DNA from: Flavobacterium erciyesense
Lineage (GTDB): Bacteria > Bacteroidota > Bacteroidia > Flavobacteriales > Flavobacteriaceae
Assembly: GCF_018069925.1 (NCBI RefSeq)
Contig: NZ_JAGPXB010000001.1
Span: 558,001-622,000, forward strand
DNA: 64,000 bases
Direction of reading: 5' to 3'
The notes under the pieces were generated by a model. It saw nothing but the letters and a program-made list of their open reading frames with translations. It was not told where the DNA came from and did no database searches. A program made the translations under genes and the position numbers. Below are positions 44,476 to 52,327 of this stretch, one piece after another; position 1 is the stretch's first letter; the number at the start of each line of letters is the position of its first letter.

Positions 44476-44618
44476 AGCCCTGACAGCAGTGAAAATCCTG
44501 TGGGCCCAAAACCCTATTTTTTCTTGATAGAAAAGAGCGGCCGCAGGAAGCTCCTTTTATGCCTTAGAAAAAATGGTTTTGGACCCACAGATTGTAACGA
44601 ATGGCAGGAAATAGCTCC
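44476..44618 (+). repeat. Structured interspersed repeat, copy 5 (clearest example)
   Basis: Ends are AGCCCTGACAGCAGTG and ATGGCAGGAAATAGCTCC. The arms CTGTGGGCCCAAAACC and GGTTTTGGACCCACAG pair at 15 of 16 positions, with TTTTTTCT and AGAAAAAA inside them and the core GAGCGGCCGCAGGAAGCTCC at the tip. It lies between convergent genes. Confidence 0.85.
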
Positions 44619-44638
44619 TGAAATCCCGAATTATTTGC

Positions 44639-45097
44639 TTAAATAAATTTGCGAATCATGAGCATGCAACCTATGTGAAGCCCTTCGTGAAAATTACTAA
44701 AAGCCATAGCATCGATTGCATTGTTCAATACATGACCGCCAGTTGAAGTGGTGTATGGCGTATAATTTTGAAAGCGATTTTGCTCAAAATCTGCTTGAGT
44801 TTGCTGCAACGTATGCGTTAAAAGATGTTTAATTTCATCTACTTCAGCTTGTGACGCATCGGTTTCAGGGCGGGTTCCTTTCATGTACTTTTCGACCAAT
44901 TCATTAGAGACCAAAAGTGGTAAACCTGATAGTTTGTAAACCAAAATTTGCTGCGAAACGATAATGTGCCCGATGTTCCAAATCAAATTATTGTTGAATC
45001 CCGGCGGAATGGTATTGAGTTGCGCCAAGGAATAGTTTTCAAGAAAAGTAGAAATCATTTTTCTGCTTGTGGTTGTAACGTCAAATACTTGCTTCAT
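44639..45097 (-). CDS. DinB-family (YfiT-like) putative metal-dependent protein
   Basis: The 152-residue helical protein has the three histidines of DinB/YfiT four-helix bundles: His in IWNIGHIIVS near residue 43 and two in NFHEGLHIGCML near 138. Family members include bacillithiol transferases and thiol S-transferases, but most are uncharacterised. This family is unrelated to DNA polymerase IV. I start at ATG 45097; the open frame up to 45139 adds only a basic stretch. Confidence 0.85.
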   Translation of the reverse strand: MKQVFDVTTTSRKMISTFLENYSLAQLNTIPPGFNNNLIWNIGHIIVSQQILVYKLSGLPLLVSNELVEKYMKGTRPETDASQAEVDEIKHLLTHTLQQTQADFEQNRFQNYTPYTTSTGGHVLNNAIDAMAFSNFHEGLHIGCMLMIRKFI

Positions 45098-45174
45098 TTT
45101 TTTATATTTTTTGATAAAAATAATCAATTTACGTGGCAAATGAATTTTCTTTGCAGAAAGAAATTATACGATTC

Positions 45175-45531
45175 ATGGACAAAATATACTATCTCGCCTC
45201 TTGCGACACTTGCAGAAAAATCATTAAATCATTGCCAGAAAACCACAATTTGAGTTTTCACGACATCAAACAAAATCCGATTACCGAAACTGAATTGGAG
45301 CAAATGCACGAGCTTTCGGGTAGCTACGAAGCACTGTTTAGTAAAAAAGCACAGCTTTACAAATCGATGGATTTGAAAAATAAAAACTTGACCGAAGACG
45401 ATTATAAGAAATACATTTTGGAGCATTATACGTTTTTGAGTCGTCCTGTTTTTATCATTAAAAACAAGATTTACATTGGCAACAGCCAACAAAACATGCA
45501 CCAAGTAATGCTTGCCTTTGCAAATGTCTAA
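45175..45531 (+). CDS. ArsC/Spx-family thioredoxin-fold protein
   Basis: From ATG 45175 the 118-residue protein starts MDKIYYLASCDTCRKIIK with a CxxC at residues 10-13, then the ArsC-like pattern DIKQNPITETELEQM and SRPVFIIKNKIYIG. It resembles Spx/YffB-type proteins more than true arsenate reductases, and no ars genes are near. Its stop overlaps the next gene's start by 8 nt (ATGTCTAA), so the two are translationally coupled. Confidence 0.85.
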   Translation: MDKIYYLASCDTCRKIIKSLPENHNLSFHDIKQNPITETELEQMHELSGSYEALFSKKAQLYKSMDLKNKNLTEDDYKKYILEHYTFLSRPVFIIKNKIYIGNSQQNMHQVMLAFANV

Positions 45532-46405
45532 ACGCAATCTTGCGCTGATTGGCGCCACACTGGTATCGATTATTTATGGTGTCACTTTTACCATTGCCAA
45601 GGATGTAATGCCTGCATACATTGATGCGTATGGATTTATTTTGCTTCGGGTGGGTGGCTCTGTATTGCTTTTTTGGTTGGTTTGGTTGTTTATGCCAAAA
45701 GAAAAAATTGAAATAGGTGATTTTCCTAGAATTATAGCCGCCGCTTTTTTTGGCGTGGCCTTTAATATGCTTACTTTTTTTAAAGGATTGAGCTTGACAT
45801 CGCCCATTAGTGCAGCGGTAATTATGGTATCGACCCCAATGATTGTGTTGACACTTTCGGCCATAATTATGAAGGAGCGCATGCAAAAACGAAAAGTTTT
45901 TGGAATTGTACTCGGACTCATAGGAACAGCGTTTCTTATTCTGTATGGAAAATCTATCGGTAATGCTACCAATGCTGGATTGGGGAATTTCCTCGTTTTG
46001 GTCAATGCTATTTCTTACGGATTTTACCTGATTGTAGTCAAGAAATTAATGGATAAGTACAATGCTTTTACTTTTGTAAAATGGATTTATTTGTTTGGCT
46101 TTTTGATGGTATTACCTTTTGGTTGGAACGAATTTCAGGCGGTTAACTGGGTAACGGTACCTGAGGCTATTGGCTGGAAAATAGGATTTGTAGTGATTTT
46201 TTCGACCTTTTTGACGTACTTGTTGAACTTACTTTCGATGAAAGAATTAAAACCAACTACGGTTGCTGTTTTTATTTATTTGCAACCCTTTTTTGCAACT
46301 GTATTCGCTATTGGATTAGGTAAAGACGAATTGAGTTTGGTCAAAATTGGGTCGGCTCTCTTAATATTTACTGGCGTTTATTTGGTGACTATGAAAAAGA
46401 ATTAG
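45524..46405 (+). CDS. EamA-family (DMT) transporter
   Basis: The 293-residue protein has about ten membrane helices in two EamA halves (LALIGATLVSIIYGVTFTIA to VFGIVLGLIGTAFLILYG, then LGNFLVLVNAISYGFYLIVV to KIGSALLIFTGVYLVTM). Members of this group export amino acids or other metabolites; the substrate is not visible. It starts inside the end of the ArsC-like gene. Confidence 0.9.
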   Translation: MSKRNLALIGATLVSIIYGVTFTIAKDVMPAYIDAYGFILLRVGGSVLLFWLVWLFMPKEKIEIGDFPRIIAAAFFGVAFNMLTFFKGLSLTSPISAAVIMVSTPMIVLTLSAIIMKERMQKRKVFGIVLGLIGTAFLILYGKSIGNATNAGLGNFLVLVNAISYGFYLIVVKKLMDKYNAFTFVKWIYLFGFLMVLPFGWNEFQAVNWVTVPEAIGWKIGFVVIFSTFLTYLLNLLSMKELKPTTVAVFIYLQPFFATVFAIGLGKDELSLVKIGSALLIFTGVYLVTMKKN

Positions 46406-46480
46406 TTTACAGTGGACAGTTGCAGTTGGCAGTTATGAAAAGTAGTTTACAAAAATGAGATTTGGTTACGAATTTGATTA

Positions 46481-46543
46481 CTGAAAACTGAGACTAAAAA
46501 CTGGACACTACATCCTAAAAACTGAGACTGAGACTAAAAACGA
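46481..46543. repeat. Short degenerate direct repeats of AAAACTGAGACT
   Basis: CTGAAAACTGAGACTAAAAA is repeated as CTAAAAACTGAGACTGAGAC with variants over about 60 nt between the EamA gene and yicC. There is no ORF or stable hairpin. Confidence 0.7.
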
Positions 46544-46563
46544 ATCACTGAACACTTTTTCCT

Positions 46564-46571
46564 TATCTTTG
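46564..46571 (+). promoter_or_regulatory. Probable -7 box of the yicC-gmk-nadD unit
   Basis: TATCTTTG fits TAnnTTTG and would start transcription near 46577, 14 nt before the yicC ATG. A -33 TTG is not seen. Confidence 0.5.
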
Positions 46572-46590
46572 CCCTCTTTTAGAAAACAAT

Positions 46591-47451
46591 ATGATACAAT
46601 CAATGACCGGTTTTGGTAAAGCTACTTTGCAATTGCCAACCAAAAAAATAACAGTAGAAGTTAAATCATTAAACAGTAAAGGACTAGATCTAAATGTTCG
46701 CATGCCATCGCTTTACCGCGAAATGGAATTGGGACTTCGAAACCAAATTGCACTGAAACTCGAGCGAGGCAAAGTTGATTTTTCTATTTTTATGGAGAGT
46801 ACTGCTGAGCAAACTTCTACCAAAGTAAACGTACCTATTGTAAAAGCATACATCAGCCAGTTGCGTGAAGTATATCCACAAGCTGATGAAACCGAATTGA
46901 TGAAAATGGCTGTTCGCATGCCGGATACCATGAAAATAGAACGTGAGGAAATTGATGAAAACGATTGGATTCAAATTCAAACCGTTATCGAAGAAGCGTT
47001 GCAAAACATCTTGAACTTCAGACAAGATGAAGGCATGTCACTTGAAAAAGAATTTCAATTGCGTATTGGTAACATTCGTCAATACATGACTGAGGCACTA
47101 GCGCTTGATCCAGAGCGTGTTCAAGCCATAAAAGACCGTCTGCAAACTGCTATTGCAGAATTGAAAGTGAATGTTGATGAAAATCGATTTGAACAAGAAT
47201 TGATTTATTACCTAGAGAAACTAGACATCACCGAAGAAAAAGTACGTTTGACGAATCACCTAGATTATTTCCTAGAAACCATCAACGGAACCGAAGCTAA
47301 CGGTAGAAAATTAGGTTTTATCACTCAAGAAATGGGACGTGAAATCAACACCATGGGGTCCAAATCAAATCACGCACAAATGCAAAAATTAGTCGTTCAG
47401 ATGAAAGACGAATTGGAAAAAATTAAGGAACAGGTATTGAATGTGTTATAA
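46591..47451 (+). CDS. yicC: YicC/YloC-family endoribonuclease
   Basis: The 286-residue protein starts MIQSMTGFGKATLQLPTKKI and ends with a conserved stretch, GRKLGFITQEMGREINTMGSK, both typical of YicC. Family members have been reported to cleave RNA and to affect small-RNA turnover. It is the first gene of the common yicC-gmk-nadD order; gmk follows by 84 nt with a hairpin between. Confidence 0.93.
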   Translation: MIQSMTGFGKATLQLPTKKITVEVKSLNSKGLDLNVRMPSLYREMELGLRNQIALKLERGKVDFSIFMESTAEQTSTKVNVPIVKAYISQLREVYPQADETELMKMAVRMPDTMKIEREEIDENDWIQIQTVIEEALQNILNFRQDEGMSLEKEFQLRIGNIRQYMTEALALDPERVQAIKDRLQTAIAELKVNVDENRFEQELIYYLEKLDITEEKVRLTNHLDYFLETINGTEANGRKLGFITQEMGREINTMGSKSNHAQMQKLVVQMKDELEKIKEQVLNVL

Positions 47452-47471
47452 AAGTAATTAGTACTTAGTCG

Positions 47472-47503
47472 TTAGTCCTTTGTATTCAACAACAAAGGAC
47501 TAA
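47472..47503. repeat. Perfect hairpin of the TTAGTCC heptamer family
   Basis: TTAGTCCTTTGT (47472-47483) and ACAAAGGACTAA (47492-47503) form a 12-bp stem with an 8-nt loop between yicC and gmk, without a following T-run. More TTAGTC-like words lie on both sides. Confidence 0.85.
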
Positions 47504-47535
47504 GGACCTAGAACTTTGGACTAATCATTATAAAG

Positions 47536-48108
47536 ATGAAAAAAGGAAAATTAATCGTATTCTCGGCACCGTCAGGATCAGGAAAAACTACTATAGTTAG
47601 GCATTTATTAAAGCAAGAAGACTTGAATTTAGAGTTTTCGATATCAGCAGCTACGCGCGAGGCTCGTGGTGAAGAAGTAAGTGGCAAGGATTACTATTTT
47701 ATGTCATTAAAAGATTTTAAAACGCACATTAAAAACGAAGATTTCGTAGAATGGGAAGAAGTCTACAGAGACAATTTTTACGGAACTTTAAAAAGTGAGG
47801 TAGAGCGTATCTGGGCACTTGGTAAAAATGTAATTTTTGATATTGATGTAGCAGGCGGATTGCGCATTAAACATAAATTTCCTGAAGAAACTCTTGCTGT
47901 TTTTGTAAAACCACCAAGCGTGGATGAACTTAAAAGACGATTAAAGGAACGCAGTACCGAGAGCGATGACAAAATCAATATGCGTATCGCTAAAGCATCT
48001 GTAGAACTAGCAACTGCACCACAATTTGATGTAATTATCAAGAACTATGATTTGCCTGTTGCACTTGAGGAAGCCTATCAATTGGTGAAGGATTTTGTAG
48101 CTGAGTAG
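47536..48108 (+). CDS. gmk: Guanylate kinase
   Basis: Gmk phosphorylates GMP to GDP. The 190-residue protein has the P-loop APSGSGKTTIVRHLL near residue 11, the GMP-binding ISAATREARGEEVSGKDYYF and the VEWEEVYRDNFYGTL segment. Length is normal. The following gene in this genome is a four-helix-bundle insert rather than nadD. Confidence 0.96.
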   Translation: MKKGKLIVFSAPSGSGKTTIVRHLLKQEDLNLEFSISAATREARGEEVSGKDYYFMSLKDFKTHIKNEDFVEWEEVYRDNFYGTLKSEVERIWALGKNVIFDIDVAGGLRIKHKFPEETLAVFVKPPSVDELKRRLKERSTESDDKINMRIAKASVELATAPQFDVIIKNYDLPVALEEAYQLVKDFVAE

Positions 48109-48110
48109 TT

Positions 48111-48157
48111 CTTAGTCCCAAGCACCTAGTCATTAGTCCTAAGTTATTAGTAATTAG
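48111..48157. repeat. Left flank repeats (TTAGTCC orientation) of the four-helix-bundle gene
   Basis: CTTAGTCC, CATTAGTCC and related TTAGTAATTAG words fill the spacer after gmk. They are the inverse complement of the AAGGACT units on the other side of the inserted gene. Confidence 0.7.
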
Positions 48158-48208
48158 TTTTTTTGTAAATTGTAGTTCGAAAAAAAACAATTATTAGATC
48201 ATTTATAT

Positions 48209-48571
48209 ATGAGTGGAGTTAAATCATATAAAGAATTACTTATTTGGCAAAAAGGAATTAAAATTGTGGTTTTGGTTTATAAGCTTACAAAAGATTTTCC
48301 AAAAGACGAAATATACGCTCTTACTAGCCAGTTGAAAAGAGCAAGTGTATCAGTTCCTTCAAATATTGCAGAAGGTTTTGGACGTCAAACAGACAAGTCA
48401 TTCAATCATTTTTTAAATATTGCTAGAGGTTCATTAAACGAAATAGAAACCCAACTAATCATCGGTAAAGAATTAGGATTTATTACCGATGACAACTTGA
48501 TTACTGAAATTATGTCTTTAATTGAAGAAGAAAGTAAAATGATTAATGCTTTTGCAAAAAACTTAAAGTAA
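48209..48571 (+). CDS. Four-helix-bundle protein (23S rRNA intervening-sequence protein family)
   Basis: The 120-residue protein shows the family pattern: SYKELLIWQKGIKIVVLVYKLT, FPKDEIYALTSQLKRASVSVP, SNIAEGFGRQTDKSFNHFLNIARGS and EIETQLIIGKELGF. Related proteins sit in rRNA intervening sequences, and Avd of diversity-generating retroelements has the same fold. The molecular role is unknown. It splits gmk from nadD and has inverted heptamer repeats on its two sides, which suggests insertion as a cassette. Confidence 0.9.
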   Translation: MSGVKSYKELLIWQKGIKIVVLVYKLTKDFPKDEIYALTSQLKRASVSVPSNIAEGFGRQTDKSFNHFLNIARGSLNEIETQLIIGKELGFITDDNLITEIMSLIEEESKMINAFAKNLK

Positions 48572-48625
48572 TTTGCACCATATAAAGACTTTACCCCCTT
48601 TTAAAAACACTAATGACTATACACT

Positions 48626-48688
48626 AAGAACTAAGAACTAAGGACTAAGGACTAAGGACTAAGGACTAAGGACTAAGGACTAAGGACT
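48626..48688. repeat. Heptanucleotide tandem array, nine units
   Basis: Two units of AAGAACT are followed by seven perfect units of AAGGACT (63 nt), then a lone CTAAGGACC near 48700. Perfect units suggest recent expansion or contraction. It ends 28 nt before the nadD start. Confidence 0.95.
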
Positions 48689-48716
48689 AAAACATAAAAC
48701 TAAGGACCAAAAAAAA

Positions 48717-49298
48717 ATGAAAATCGGACTTTATTTCGGAACGTTTAATCCCATTCATGTTGGGCATCTTATCATTGCCAATCACATGGCAGAGCACTCT
48801 GATTTAGATCAGGTTTGGATGGTGGTTACGCCACATAATCCTTTGAAGAAAAAAAGCACACTACTTGATGATTATCACCGTTTGCAAATGGTGTTTCTAG
48901 CTACTGAGGATTTCCCGAAAATCAAGCCATCGGATATTGAATTTAAATTACCACAACCAAATTATACGGTAAATACACTCGCTCATTTAGAAGACAAATA
49001 TCCTAATCACGAATTCTCTTTAATCATGGGAGAAGACAATTTGAAGTCCTTACACAAATGGAAAAACTACGAAGTAATCCTGGAACGTCATGACATTTAT
49101 GTGTACCCACGAATCTCAACTGAAGAGGAAAACTTGGAGTTTAAAAATCACCCAAAAATTCACTTAATTGATGCGCCGGTTGTAGAGATTTCATCAACTT
49201 TCATACGTGACAATATCAAAAAAGGCAAAAACATTCAACCGCTGTTGCCTGCAAAAGTTTGGGAGTATATTGATCATAATAATTTTTATAAGAAATAA
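48717..49298 (+). CDS. nadD: Nicotinate-nucleotide adenylyltransferase
   Basis: NadD adenylates nicotinate mononucleotide in NAD synthesis. The 193-residue protein has the nucleotidyltransferase motif GTFNPIHVGHLIIANHM near residue 8 and the second motif ISSTFIRDNIKKG near 162. The heptamer array sits close upstream, so its length could affect expression or the mRNA structure at the start. Confidence 0.95.
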   Translation: MKIGLYFGTFNPIHVGHLIIANHMAEHSDLDQVWMVVTPHNPLKKKSTLLDDYHRLQMVFLATEDFPKIKPSDIEFKLPQPNYTVNTLAHLEDKYPNHEFSLIMGEDNLKSLHKWKNYEVILERHDIYVYPRISTEEENLEFKNHPKIHLIDAPVVEISSTFIRDNIKKGKNIQPLLPAKVWEYIDHNNFYKK

Positions 49299-49300
49299 AA

Positions 49301-50194
49301 TCAAAAAACCTTTTTCAACTCTACTTGAATATTCTCAAAAATAGTACTCAAATTATCATTTTTACCTGACAAGACATAAACAGCTGTGCTAGGCATTTGT
49401 TTACTATTCCACAACATTTGAATTTTGTTTTCGGCTAGTAACTTTTTTGCATTAATATCCCAAACTACTCCTATTCCTGTATTTCTCGAAATGATTTCGA
49501 GCATTTCATATTCAGACGGAATGATATAGTTAGGAACCATCGACGGCCTTTTTTTATTAAAGACATGCAACCAAAATAATTTGATATGCGGAATTTGAGC
49601 ATTGTGGCTGTACCATTTTTGATCATTCAACCAATGTTCAATGGCCGCAAAATCTTTAAGTTTTATACTTGTTTTTAATGGCGCCGCATCAATTTCTGGC
49701 GATCCTACAATAACCTGCTTGATCTCACCTACTTTTTTCTGAATGGTATCAAAAGTGTCAAATTGTTTAGTAACGACCGCAAAATCTAGTTTTTTTTCGT
49801 TCACCAATTCAAACAACGTGTCATTATCGTAGAAACTAAAGTCAATATACTCGAACTTTGATACCAAGGCGCTACCCAAACTAGACATTAAATGTTTCGA
49901 AATTCCTACCGAAATTAAACGATTGGCGTTGAATGCTTTAGCTCTGAAACCATTTTCGACATTTTCCAATCGGTCTAATGCTTCAATGATTAAATTATTG
50001 AGTAACTTAGCGTATTCAGTGGCTTCTACTCCTTTTGACTTTCTAGTGAAAAGCTTGTACCCCACGTGCGCTTCGAGCATAGATATTTGCTGACTAACAG
50101 CGGGTTGACTAATAAACAACTCTTTGGCAGCAGCCGAAAAATTTCCGTTTTTATACACTGATTTAAAGGTTCGGTACCATTCTAGATTGACCAT
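49301..50194 (-). CDS. LysR-family transcriptional regulator
   Basis: From ATG 50194 the 297-residue protein has an N-terminal winged helix (WYRTFKSVYKNGNFSAAAKE, LFISQPAVSQQISMLEAHVG) and a periplasmic-binding-like effector domain. It is transcribed away from the DJ-1-like gene across an 86-nt spacer, so by usual LysR logic it regulates that gene and perhaps the alcohol dehydrogenase. A TATGTTTG box at 50214-50221 places the transcript start below the ATG at 50296, supporting 50194. Confidence 0.9.
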   Translation of the reverse strand: MVNLEWYRTFKSVYKNGNFSAAAKELFISQPAVSQQISMLEAHVGYKLFTRKSKGVEATEYAKLLNNLIIEALDRLENVENGFRAKAFNANRLISVGISKHLMSSLGSALVSKFEYIDFSFYDNDTLFELVNEKKLDFAVVTKQFDTFDTIQKKVGEIKQVIVGSPEIDAAPLKTSIKLKDFAAIEHWLNDQKWYSHNAQIPHIKLFWLHVFNKKRPSMVPNYIIPSEYEMLEIISRNTGIGVVWDINAKKLLAENKIQMLWNSKQMPSTAVYVLSGKNDNLSTIFENIQVELKKVF

Positions 50195-50213
50195 GATATA
50201 AATATATTTATCA

Positions 50214-50221
50214 CAAACATA
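50214..50221 (-). promoter_or_regulatory. Probable -7 box of the LysR gene
   Basis: TATGTTTG on the minus strand fits TAnnTTTG, 20 nt before the ATG. The spacer also carries the A/T-rich symmetric AATTTAAATT (50221-50230), a possible part of the operator. Confidence 0.5.
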
Positions 50222-50255
50222 ATTTAAATTATTTTTACTGATAACATAATCGCCG

Positions 50256-50263
50256 TAAATTTG
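50256..50263 (+). promoter_or_regulatory. Probable -7 box of the DJ-1-like gene
   Basis: TAAATTTG fits TAnnTTTG, 18 nt before the ATG at 50281. No TTG stands at the right distance, as would suit a regulated promoter needing an activator. Confidence 0.5.
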
Positions 50264-50280
50264 TACAAAGAATTTACAAG

Positions 50281-51051
50281 ATGAAAAAGATCGCATTATT
50301 TACATTACTAGTATTAACCGTGGGTTGCTTATCAGCAACGGCACAAAAAACAAAAAAAACTAAGATGAAAAAAGTATTATTTGTTGTTACCAGTCATTCT
50401 GAACTAGGAAACACAGGAGAAAAAACAGGATTTTGGACAGAAGAATTTGCTGCTCCTTATTATGAATTACTAGACAAAGGTGTTCAAATTGATATCGCTA
50501 CACCAAAAGGTGGACAACCACCAATTGACCCAAAAAGTGAAGACCCATCTGCAGCTACAGAAGACACAAAACGTTTTGATGCTGATACTGAATTGCTAAC
50601 AAAACTAAAAAATACGCATAAATTAAGCGATGTGAAAGAGTCTGATTACGATGCTGTTTTTTATCCAGGTGGCCACGGTCCTTTATGGGATTTAGCTACT
50701 GATGCTAATTCTAGCGCTTTGATTGAGTCTTTTTACACTAATAACAAACCTGTAGCTTTTGTATGTCACTCACCAGCAGTGTTGAAAAACGTAAAAGTAA
50801 ATGGAGAATTTTTAGTAAAAGGCAAAAAAGTAACTGGTTTTTCAAACACCGAAGAAGAAGCGGTTGGATTGACTAAAGTTGTTCCTTTTTTATTAGAAGA
50901 TGCTTTGCAAGCCAACGGAGCTATTTACTCTAAAGTAGCAGATTGGAATCCATACGCAGTAGAAGATGGTTTGTTAATTACAGGTCAAAATCCAGCTTCG
51001 TCTAAATTAGTTGCTGAAAAATTATTGGCTCAATTGAATTCAAAAAAATAA
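50281..51051 (+). CDS. DJ-1/PfpI-family protein with signal peptide (Hsp31-like)
   Basis: The 256-residue protein starts with an export signal (MKKIALFTLLVLTVGCLSATAQ), then a DJ-1/PfpI domain with the nucleophile elbow KPVAFVCHSPAVLKNV near residue 162 (Cys followed by His) and GGHGPLWDLATD near 128. The layout resembles Hsp31-type glyoxalase III/chaperones, which are normally cytoplasmic, so export would be notable. A later methionine at 50365 would give a cytoplasmic form. Confidence 0.88.
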   Translation: MKKIALFTLLVLTVGCLSATAQKTKKTKMKKVLFVVTSHSELGNTGEKTGFWTEEFAAPYYELLDKGVQIDIATPKGGQPPIDPKSEDPSAATEDTKRFDADTELLTKLKNTHKLSDVKESDYDAVFYPGGHGPLWDLATDANSSALIESFYTNNKPVAFVCHSPAVLKNVKVNGEFLVKGKKVTGFSNTEEEAVGLTKVVPFLLEDALQANGAIYSKVADWNPYAVEDGLLITGQNPASSKLVAEKLLAQLNSKK

Positions 51052-51056
51052 GAGAA

Positions 51057-51130
51057 AGTCGCTAAGATACTGAGAAGCTAAGTTGCTAAGGTTTAAAAAC
51101 TCAGAATATCAGCATCTTAGTAACTCTTTA
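51057..51130. repeat. Imperfect repeats of GCTAAG with an inverted pair
   Basis: CTAAGATACTGAG and CTCAGAATATCAGCATCTTAG enclose GAAGCTAAGTTGCTAAGG. The spacer has no clear terminator or promoter, so the DJ-1-like gene and the alcohol dehydrogenase may be one transcript. Confidence 0.65.
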
Positions 51131-51144
51131 AAAATAAAAATATC

Positions 51145-52308
51145 ATGTTAAACTTCGAATTATACAATCCTACCAATTTAGTTTTTGGAAAAGGACAGAT
51201 AGAAAAACTATCCACGCTAGTGCCTCAAGGAGCTAAAATTCTTTTGGCGTACGGCGGTGGAAGTATTTTCAAAAATGGTATTCACGAGCAGGTAATCAAC
51301 AATCTAAAAGATTTTACAATTGTTGAATTTGGTGGAATCGAACCCAATCCGCATTTTGAAACTTTGATGAAAGCGGTTGACGTTATTAAAGAACAAAACA
51401 TTGATTTCATCCTTGCCGTTGGTGGAGGTTCTGTAATTGATGGGGTAAAATTCATTTCGGCAGCCGTTCATTTTGAGGGAAATCCAATGGAAATTCTGCA
51501 AAAAAGATTGTTGATTAAGGATTTGTCTAAAGTAGTACCTTTTGGAACAGTTCTTACTTTGCCAGCAACAGGAAGCGAGATGAACTCTGGTTCAGTAGTT
51601 ACTATCCAAGCTACCCAAGAGAAATTGGCTTTTGGAGGTTCGGCATTATTCCCAAAATTTTCTATCTGTGATCCAACGGTCATTCAATCTTTGCCAAAAA
51701 GACAATTGCAAAATGGTGTCGTTGATGCTTATACTCATGTCTTGGAACAATATTTAACTTATCCGCACGAAGGTTTTTTACAAGATCGTATTGCCGAAAG
51801 TATTTTGCAAACCTTAATTCAAGTAGGTCCTGAAGTTGTAGAAAATCCATCAGATTACGCCTTGGCTTCTAACTTTATGTGGAGTTGTACCATGGCATTG
51901 AACGGTTTAATTCAAAAAGGAGTGCCATCTGATTGGGCTACGCACATGATTGGTCACGAGCTTACGGCTTTGTACGGAATTGATCATGCTAGAACGTTAG
52001 CTGTAGTTGGTCCAAATTTGTACCGCGTCATGTTTGAAACCAAAAAAGGGAAATTAGCACAATACGGCAAACGTATTTTCAATTTAACCGGATCAGATGA
52101 CGAGATTGCAAACGAAGCGATAAACAAAACAGTAGCCTTTTTTCATACAATGGGAATGGACACTAAATTGTCAGACTACACAAAAGAGTTTGACAATACA
52201 GCGAGTTTCATAGTAGACCGTTTCAAAGAAAGAGGCTGGTTAGGCTTAGGCGAAAAACAATTGGTAACACTTGAAAAAGTAAAAGCAATTGTAGAGCTGA
52301 GTTACTAA
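51145..52308 (+). CDS. Iron-containing alcohol dehydrogenase
   Basis: The 387-residue group III dehydrogenase has the NAD(P)-binding AVGGGSVIDGVKFISAAVHF near residue 92 and the iron ligands: Asp and His in VVDAYTHVLEQYLTYP and two His in GHELTALYGIDHARTLAVVGP. It is closest in feel to YqhD/BdhA-type NADPH-dependent aldehyde reductases. Together with the DJ-1-like gene and LysR it may form an aldehyde-stress unit (inference). Confidence 0.92.
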   Translation: MLNFELYNPTNLVFGKGQIEKLSTLVPQGAKILLAYGGGSIFKNGIHEQVINNLKDFTIVEFGGIEPNPHFETLMKAVDVIKEQNIDFILAVGGGSVIDGVKFISAAVHFEGNPMEILQKRLLIKDLSKVVPFGTVLTLPATGSEMNSGSVVTIQATQEKLAFGGSALFPKFSICDPTVIQSLPKRQLQNGVVDAYTHVLEQYLTYPHEGFLQDRIAESILQTLIQVGPEVVENPSDYALASNFMWSCTMALNGLIQKGVPSDWATHMIGHELTALYGIDHARTLAVVGPNLYRVMFETKKGKLAQYGKRIFNLTGSDDEIANEAINKTVAFFHTMGMDTKLSDYTKEFDNTASFIVDRFKERGWLGLGEKQLVTLEKVKAIVELSY

Positions 52309-52327
52309 AAAAACTAGTTACAAACAT

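Noticed and set aside
44639..45097. Second DNA polymerase IV because of the name DinB
   Set aside because: This is the YfiT-like DinB helical family with three histidines, unrelated to the Y-family polymerase at 6979-8061.
45458..46005. Minus-strand open frames of 140 or so codons over the EamA gene
   Set aside because: They are shadows of the membrane-protein coding strand, with compositions such as His/Lys/Gln-rich runs unlike real proteins.
48626..48688. Possible CRISPR-like array
   Set aside because: The unit is 7 nt, repeats are directly adjacent with no spacers and there are no cas genes; it is a simple tandem repeat.
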